Shown here: piece after piece, positions 7,627 to 11,967 of the stretch | Position numbering within the stretch: position 1 is the stretch's first letter | How the letters are laid out: each line of letters starts with the position of its first letter | Assembly (NCBI GenBank): GCA_021804505.1 | Contig: JAJZHL010000017.1 | Location: 1-11,967 of the forward strand | Length of the DNA: 11,967 bases | Source of the DNA: Pseudomonadota bacterium | GTDB lineage: Bacteria; Pseudomonadota; Alphaproteobacteria; Rickettsiales; Rickettsiaceae | Direction of reading: 5' to 3' | The notes under the pieces: model-generated | The model's database searches: none | The model's input: only the letters and a program-made list of their open reading frames with translations | What the model was told of the DNA's origin: nothing | Program-made: the position numbers and the translations under genes

Positions 7627-10482
7627 TTATAAATAATCTTTTAGATACTGTCCAGTATAGCTCTCAGCACAAGCAGCTATATCCTTTGGAGTACCAGTTG
7701 CCACTATTTTGCCACCTTTATCCCCACCTTCAGGCCCAACATCTATAATATAATCCGCAGTTTTTATTACGTCCATATTATGTTCAATTACCATCACGGT
7801 ATTACCCATATCAACTAATTTATGCAATACTTTCAATAACTTATTTATATCATCAATATGCAAACCAGTTGTTGGTTCATCTAATATATATAAAGTCTTA
7901 CCCGTAGAGCGTTTAGATAACTCTTTTGCTAGCTTCACTCTTTGAGCCTCTCCTCCAGATAAGGTAGTAGCGGATTGACCAATTTTAATGTAACCAAGCC
8001 CAACTTCGTTTAGGGTTACAAGCTTTTCATATATAAGAGGGACTTTAGCAAAAAGCTCCATAGCATCTTGTACTGTCATCATCAACACGTCAGCGATGGA
8101 TTTATCCTTATATTTAATTTCAAGAGTTTCTCTATTATATCTATATCCGTTACAGACATCACATTTTACATAAATATCAGGTAAAAAGTGCATTTCTATT
8201 TTAATTAAACCATCTCCCTGACATGATTCACACCGACCGCCCTTAACATTGAAGGAAAATCTCCCTACCTTGTAACCACGGGCTTTTGCTTCTGGCAGTT
8301 CAGCAAACCAATCTCGAATATGAGTAAATGCTCCGGTGTAAGTAGCAGGATTTGATCTTGGAGTACGACCGATAGGTGACTGATTTATATCAATAATTTT
8401 ATCAATATGCTCAAGGCCTGTAATTGATTTATATTCTCCCGGGGAAACTTTCGATAATGGTTCTAAATATTTTAATGCCGCTTTGTATAATGTATGTATT
8501 ACTAAGCTTGACTTTCCGCCTCCAGAAACACCGGTTACAACAGTAAAGCTACCAAGAGGTACGCTGATGGTCACATTTTGTAAGTTATTAGCAGTCGCTC
8601 CTGTTAATACAACCATTTTGTTGGAATTGATGGCTCGGGTATTAGCTGGTACTTCAATAAACTGCTTACCGCTTAAATAACTTCCAGTTATACTATTTTC
8701 GGATTGTTTAATATCCTCTATTGTTCCTTGCGCTACTATATGACCACCGTAAACGCCAGCTCTAGGGCCTACATCTATTATATGATCTGATGCGTGCATT
8801 GTTTCGTCATCATGCTCGACCACTAATACTGTATTGCCAAGATCCCTAAGATGTTTCAAAGTTTCTATTAATCTAACATTATCACGCTGATGTAATCCGA
8901 TTGATGGTTCGTCAAGAACATACAATACGCCGCTAAGGCCAGAGCCTATTTGTGACGCTAAGCGGATACGCTGGCTTTCGCCTCCTGATAAGGTACCAGA
9001 TTCTCTAGATAAATTAAGATAGTCAAGACCAACATTAATAAGGAATTGCAATCTTTCTTTGATCTCCTTTAATATACGTTCAGCTATAGTAATTTGCCTA
9101 TTATTTAATTTTGTTGGTAGTTGGCCAAACCACTTTTGCAATTGTAAAATGCTCATAGCAGAGATTTGTCCGATATGCATATCATCTATTTTAATACAAA
9201 GGGATTCTTCTTTTAATCTATAACCCTGACAAGCTGTACAGCCATGCTCTGTTTTATACTTTAATAACTCTTCTTTAATAAGCGCAGAATCAGCCTTACG
9301 ATCCTTTTCTTGTAAACTTGGTATTACTCCTGCAAAAGGTTGATGGATTAACTGTGATTTAGAGCCATCATAATATTGAAATTTGATTAAATCCTCACCC
9401 GAACCGTGTAGCAATATTTCTTGTATAGGTTTAGGCAATTCTGAATATGGTTCATCCAGAGAGAATTTATAATGTTCTGCTAAGGCTTTTAATGTTTCAA
9501 GAAAGAACTTTGAAGATATCTTTCCCCAAGGGGCTATAGCACCATCTTTTATACTAATTCTTGGATCTGGAATAATCAGATCTTGGTCAAAAAATAGTTC
9601 CTTCCCTAAACCTTCACATTTCGGGCAGGCGCCAAAGGGGCTATTGAACGAAAATATTCTTGGTTCTATTTCTGTTATTTGAAAACCAGATACAGGGCAT
9701 GAATATTTTTCAGAAAAAGTAATTCTCTGTCCTTGTTTTAAATCACTTCCACTTTCAGTAGGCACAGAAACAATTTCGATATATACGATCCCGTCAGCCA
9801 ATTTTAAGGCAATCTCCAAACTATCAGCGATCCTATTACCAAGATCATTATCCAGGGCTATCCTATCAACTATTACTTCTACGTTATGTTTTTTATTTTT
9901 GTCAATTTTTGGTATATCATCAATCTCACATACTTCTCCATTGATAATCAATCTCCCAAACCCTTGCTTTTTTAAATTTAAGATTTCTCGCCTAAATTCA
10001 CCTTTATGCCCCCTAACAATAGGTGCTAATATATATAATTTTGTTCCCTCTGGAAGTGCTCTTACTGCATCTACCATTTCAGATATGGTTTGATTTTGGA
10101 TAGGCAGGCCAGTTACTGGCGAATAAGGAATACCAACTCTTGCATATAATAACCTGAGATAATCATAAATTTCAGTTATTGTACCAACAGTAGAGCGGGG
10201 GTTTTTGGATGTGGTTTTCTGATCAATAGCTATAGAAGGTGATAAGCCTGAAACTGACTCAACATCTGGCTTATTCTGGAGATGTAAAAACTGCCTGGCA
10301 TAAGAGGATAAACTTTCTACATATCTACGCTGACCTTCTGCATATATAGTATCAAATGCTAATGAAGATTTTCCTGAGCCACTAAGGCCAGTTATTACCA
10401 CGAATTTATTTCTTGGAATATCAACATTTACATTTTTTAAATTATGCTCTTTTGCGCCGCGTACTTTTATATATTCTTGCAT
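7627..10482 (-). CDS. uvrA: Excinuclease ABC subunit A (UvrA)
   Basis: ATPase that loads UvrB onto damaged DNA in nucleotide excision repair. The protein has 951 residues from the ATG at 10482, close to the usual 940-955. Two ABC modules are complete: Walker [10 protein letters not shown] (about 32-40), signature LSGGESQR (about 498-505) and Walker B LYVLDEPS (about 520-527); then Walker [10 protein letters not shown] (651-659), signature LSGGEAQR (841-848) and Walker B LYILDEPT (864-871). The C-terminal zinc module is intact (C751, C754, C774, C777). The first zinc motif has CPVSG at 262-266, with serine at 265 where E. coli has cysteine, followed by CPKC (286-289). An upstream TTG at 10515 would add 11 residues, but it lies about five bases from the predicted transcription start, so the ATG is preferred; its own ribosome site is weak. 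trxA follows after 109 bases with its own promoter. Confidence 0.97.
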   Translation of the reverse strand: MQEYIKVRGAKEHNLKNVNVDIPRNKFVVITGLSGSGKSSLAFDTIYAEGQRRYVESLSSYARQFLHLQNKPDVESVSGLSPSIAIDQKTTSKNPRSTVGTITEIYDYLRLLYARVGIPYSPVTGLPIQNQTISEMVDAVRALPEGTKLYILAPIVRGHKGEFRREILNLKKQGFGRLIINGEVCEIDDIPKIDKNKKHNVEVIVDRIALDNDLGNRIADSLEIALKLADGIVYIEIVSVPTESGSDLKQGQRITFSEKYSCPVSGFQITEIEPRIFSFNSPFGACPKCEGLGKELFFDQDLIIPDPRISIKDGAIAPWGKISSKFFLETLKALAEHYKFSLDEPYSELPKPIQEILLHGSGEDLIKFQYYDGSKSQLIHQPFAGVIPSLQEKDRKADSALIKEELLKYKTEHGCTACQGYRLKEESLCIKIDDMHIGQISAMSILQLQKWFGQLPTKLNNRQITIAERILKEIKERLQFLINVGLDYLNLSRESGTLSGGESQRIRLASQIGSGLSGVLYVLDEPSIGLHQRDNVRLIETLKHLRDLGNTVLVVEHDDETMHASDHIIDVGPRAGVYGGHIVAQGTIEDIKQSENSITGSYLSGKQFIEVPANTRAINSNKMVVLTGATANNLQNVTISVPLGSFTVVTGVSGGGKSSLVIHTLYKAALKYLEPLSKVSPGEYKSITGLEHIDKIIDINQSPIGRTPRSNPATYTGAFTHIRDWFAELPEAKARGYKVGRFSFNVKGGRCESCQGDGLIKIEMHFLPDIYVKCDVCNGYRYNRETLEIKYKDKSIADVLMMTVQDAMELFAKVPLIYEKLVTLNEVGLGYIKIGQSATTLSGGEAQRVKLAKELSKRSTGKTLYILDEPTTGLHIDDINKLLKVLHKLVDMGNTVMVIEHNMDVIKTADYIIDVGPEGGDKGGKIVATGTPKDIAACAESYTGQYLKDYL

Positions 10483-10526
10483 AACTAACTTGTCTATAAA
10501 TTTATATGCTTTCAAAAACCTCTAGC

Positions 10527-10556
10527 ATTATAGGTTGTTTTAAATTATCATTGCAA
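10527..10556 (-). promoter_or_regulatory. Predicted sigma70-type promoter of uvrA
   Basis: On the minus strand, TTGCAA (10556-10551, four of six to the -35 consensus), an 18-base spacer and a perfect TATAAT (10532-10527). Transcription would start near 10520, leaving a leader of about 38 bases to the ATG at 10482. I found no equally good promoter facing ssb in the same gap. Confidence 0.6.
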
Positions 10557-10568
10557 CAGGAAATTTAA

Positions 10569-10573
10569 AAGGA
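10569..10573 (+). promoter_or_regulatory. Shine-Dalgarno for the GTG start of ssb
   Basis: AAGGA, nine bases before the GTG at 10583. It supports the non-ATG start, which also gives the conserved SSB N-terminus. Confidence 0.65.
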
Positions 10574-10582
10574 CGAAATTAA

Positions 10583-11026
10583 GTGGCAGGTAGTTTAAAC
10601 AAAGCAGTATTAATAGGGAATTTAGGGCGTGATCCAGAGATTAGGCATACAAATGATGGAAAGGAGATAGCAAGTATTACTATTGCTACCAGCGATAGCT
10701 GGAAAGACAAAGCAACTGGAGAAAAGAAAGAAAAGACCGAGTGGCACAGGGTTGTGATATTCAATGAAGGCTTAGTCTCCGTCGTAAAAAATTATACCAA
10801 AAAAGGTTCTAAGGTATATGTAGAAGGTAGTTTACAGACCAGGAAATGGGTAGATAATGCTGGTCAGGAAAAGTATACCACAGAAATAGTGTTGCAAAAT
10901 TTTAATTCACAATTAATTTTATTGGATACTAAAGGCGCGTCAACTGGTCAATCTGATTTTGGTCCGGCAAAAAAAGCTGAAAATAATTTTGATCATAGTG
11001 ACCTAGATGATGAAATACCTTTCTAG
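10583..11026 (+). CDS. ssb: Single-stranded DNA-binding protein
   Basis: Homotetrameric protein that coats single-stranded DNA in replication, recombination and repair and recruits partners through its acidic C-terminal tip. The 147 residues comprise an OB-fold (about 1-112, beginning LNKAVLIGNLGRDPEIR, with tryptophans W40, W54 and W89 at the positions used for DNA stacking in E. coli SSB), a short variable linker, and the tip DLDDEIPF. The start is GTG at 10583, giving the conserved MAGSLNK N-terminus, with AAGGA nine bases upstream. A -10-like TATCAT at 10546-10551 has no convincing -35, so the promoter is unresolved. The gene is divergent from uvrA, an arrangement common in bacteria. Its last 20 bases are also the start of the downstream hydrolase gene in another frame. 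Confidence 0.97.
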   Translation: MAGSLNKAVLIGNLGRDPEIRHTNDGKEIASITIATSDSWKDKATGEKKEKTEWHRVVIFNEGLVSVVKNYTKKGSKVYVEGSLQTRKWVDNAGQEKYTTEIVLQNFNSQLILLDTKGASTGQSDFGPAKKAENNFDHSDLDDEIPF

Positions 11027-11843
11027 CATTGTTCTATCATGTATATTATTGCTAATATCCGGTTGTACACCAGATCTCTCCATAAGAGCAAAAAAAACAG
11101 ATGAAGTTGCCCTTCCAGCTGGTTTTCAAAAAAAATTAGTACGAGGAGGGGATTTTGTTATTACAACATACCAACGTATCTCCGATACAAATAAGCCATA
11201 TGTGTTTTATATAGAAGGTGATGGAACTATAGCCTATTATAGAGGTGGGCCATTAGAAGATAATCCTACTCCATATAAGGTTATGCTGCTTAAATTGGCT
11301 ATCATGGATAACCGTCCTAATATAGTTTACGTCGCGCGGCCATGCCAATTTACTCCTATGGAACTGAATCCGTGTTGTACACACGATCATGATTATTGGG
11401 TAAACAAGCGCTTTGCAGAAGAGGTTGTTGAATCAATGAACGCTGTAATTAGCTCTATTAGCGGAAAACAACTAATCAGTCTTATAGGTTTCTCTGGAGG
11501 AGGGGGGATTGCAGTTTTGGTTGCAGCAAGAAATAGTAATGTAAAAGATATTATTACCATTGCAGGAAATCTTGATACTGATGGTTTTAGCAGTTACCAC
11601 AATAGTTATGCACTTAAAGCATCACTCAATCCTCTAGATTATGCTGTACACATAAGAGATGTGCCACAGCTGCACCTTTCAGGAGAGGAAGATCAAATAG
11701 TGCCACCACAAATTGCGAATATGTACGTAAAAGCTAGCGCTTCAAACTGCGTAAAACACAAAATATTTCCTGACATCAGCCATACGAAAGGCTGGGAGTA
11801 TATCTGGCAGGATGTACTAAAAATCCCTCTTACATGTAGATAG
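11007..11843 (+). CDS. Predicted lipoprotein with alpha/beta-hydrolase fold
   Basis: Probably an exported, lipid-anchored serine hydrolase of unknown substrate. The 278 residues begin with a signal peptide (1-19) ending in the lipobox LISGC, with C20 as the likely lipidated cysteine. The nucleophile elbow is GFSGG with S163. The candidate acid is D229 in GEEDQ and the candidate base is H259 in ISHT; their order and spacing fit the alpha/beta-hydrolase triad. Cysteines at 113, 123, 124, 248 and 277 would be outside the cytoplasm and could form disulfides. The start ATG-ATG at 11007 overlaps the ssb end by 20 bases; there is only a weak ribosome site (AGTGA), so translation is probably coupled to ssb. 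Substrate could be an ester, lipid or peptide; nothing in the sequence decides. I do not recognise a named gene. Confidence 0.82.
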   Translation: MMKYLSSIVLSCILLLISGCTPDLSIRAKKTDEVALPAGFQKKLVRGGDFVITTYQRISDTNKPYVFYIEGDGTIAYYRGGPLEDNPTPYKVMLLKLAIMDNRPNIVYVARPCQFTPMELNPCCTHDHDYWVNKRFAEEVVESMNAVISSISGKQLISLIGFSGGGGIAVLVAARNSNVKDIITIAGNLDTDGFSSYHNSYALKASLNPLDYAVHIRDVPQLHLSGEEDQIVPPQIANMYVKASASNCVKHKIFPDISHTKGWEYIWQDVLKIPLTCR

Positions 11844-11893
11844 TAATTTTATCATACTCTCTGTACAATAAAGAGAAAGTATTAATAAAAAAA

Positions 11894-11922
11894 TTGACTA
11901 ACGCAACATTTTCTTCTATAGT
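11894..11922 (+). promoter_or_regulatory. Strong predicted promoter reading out of the right edge
   Basis: TTGACT (11894-11899, five of six to the -35), a 17-base spacer and TATAGT (11917-11922, five of six to the -10), with transcription expected to start near 11929. This is one of the best promoter matches in the window and lies in the 124-base noncoding stretch after the hydrolase. The gene or RNA it drives is outside the window. Confidence 0.6.
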
Positions 11923-11941
11923 GCCGTCTTTGCAATTTAAG

Positions 11942-11955
11942 TGCTAGAGGTAGCA
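11942..11955 (+). promoter_or_regulatory. Small hairpin in the predicted leader of the next transcript
   Basis: TGCTA-GAGG-TAGCA forms a perfect five-pair hairpin with a GAGG loop, about 13 bases into the predicted transcript. TTTGC (11929-11933) could pair instead with GCAAA (11953-11957), so two mutually exclusive structures are possible. An ATG at 11963 follows, and the GAGG loop resembles a ribosome site, 12 bases from it. It could equally be the 5' end of a structured RNA gene. The evidence is short and the window ends here. Confidence 0.3.
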
Positions 11956-11967
11956 AAGGCAGATGAT

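Noticed and set aside
10483..10515. UvrA start at TTG 10515
   Set aside because: The predicted transcription start near 10520 would leave a leader of only about five bases, and UvrA homology begins at the ATG at 10482.
11854..11882. Imperfect hairpin ATACT-CTCT / AGAG-AA-AGTAT after the hydrolase, as an intrinsic terminator
   Set aside because: The stem is AU-rich with a two-base bulge and is followed by an A-run, not a T-run, on the plus strand. The minus strand also lacks a T-run after it.

Overview
The window is AT-rich, densely coded bacterial chromosome. It most likely comes from a member of the Rickettsiaceae (Rickettsia or a close relative). This rests on family resemblance judged by eye: the UvrA and SSB sequences look rickettsial, and the long GltD/ferredoxin-reductase-like fusion resembles a protein known from rickettsial genomes. 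No database search was possible. I see no rRNA, tRNA, CRISPR array, insertion sequence or phage gene.

Layout. Five genes lie on the minus strand and read leftward from about 10.5 kb: uvrA (nucleotide excision repair), trxA (thioredoxin), a 1034-residue multi-cofactor flavin/iron-sulfur oxidoreductase, and an MdtA-type adaptor followed by an MdtB-type RND permease. The permease runs off the left edge after 912 codons. It has no ATG near its N-terminus and uses a TTG that overlaps the adaptor stop, so a simple ATG-based gene search would miss or shorten it. Two genes lie on the plus strand: ssb and a lipoprotein alpha/beta-hydrolase whose start overlaps the ssb end by 20 bases. A good sigma70-type promoter at 11894-11922 points out of the right edge towards a transcript that is not in the window.

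Transcription units. uvrA and ssb diverge from a gap of about 100 bases containing a good uvrA promoter. trxA has its own well-formed promoter in the uvrA-trxA gap, and the oxidoreductase follows 23 bases after trxA, so these two are probably one unit. mdtA and mdtB are translationally coupled; a promoter for them is less clear. The predicted promoters also settle start codons: upstream in-frame starts for uvrA and trxA would lie at or before the predicted transcription starts.

Function. The region combines DNA maintenance (UvrA, SSB), redox chemistry (thioredoxin and an NAD(P)H/FAD/Fe-S enzyme resembling a fusion of the two Nfn subunits) and drug or metabolite export (MdtAB). Most of it is ordinary housekeeping content. 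The features most worth a second look are the oxidoreductase fusion with its inserted segment, the ssb/hydrolase overlap, and the orphan promoter at the right edge.
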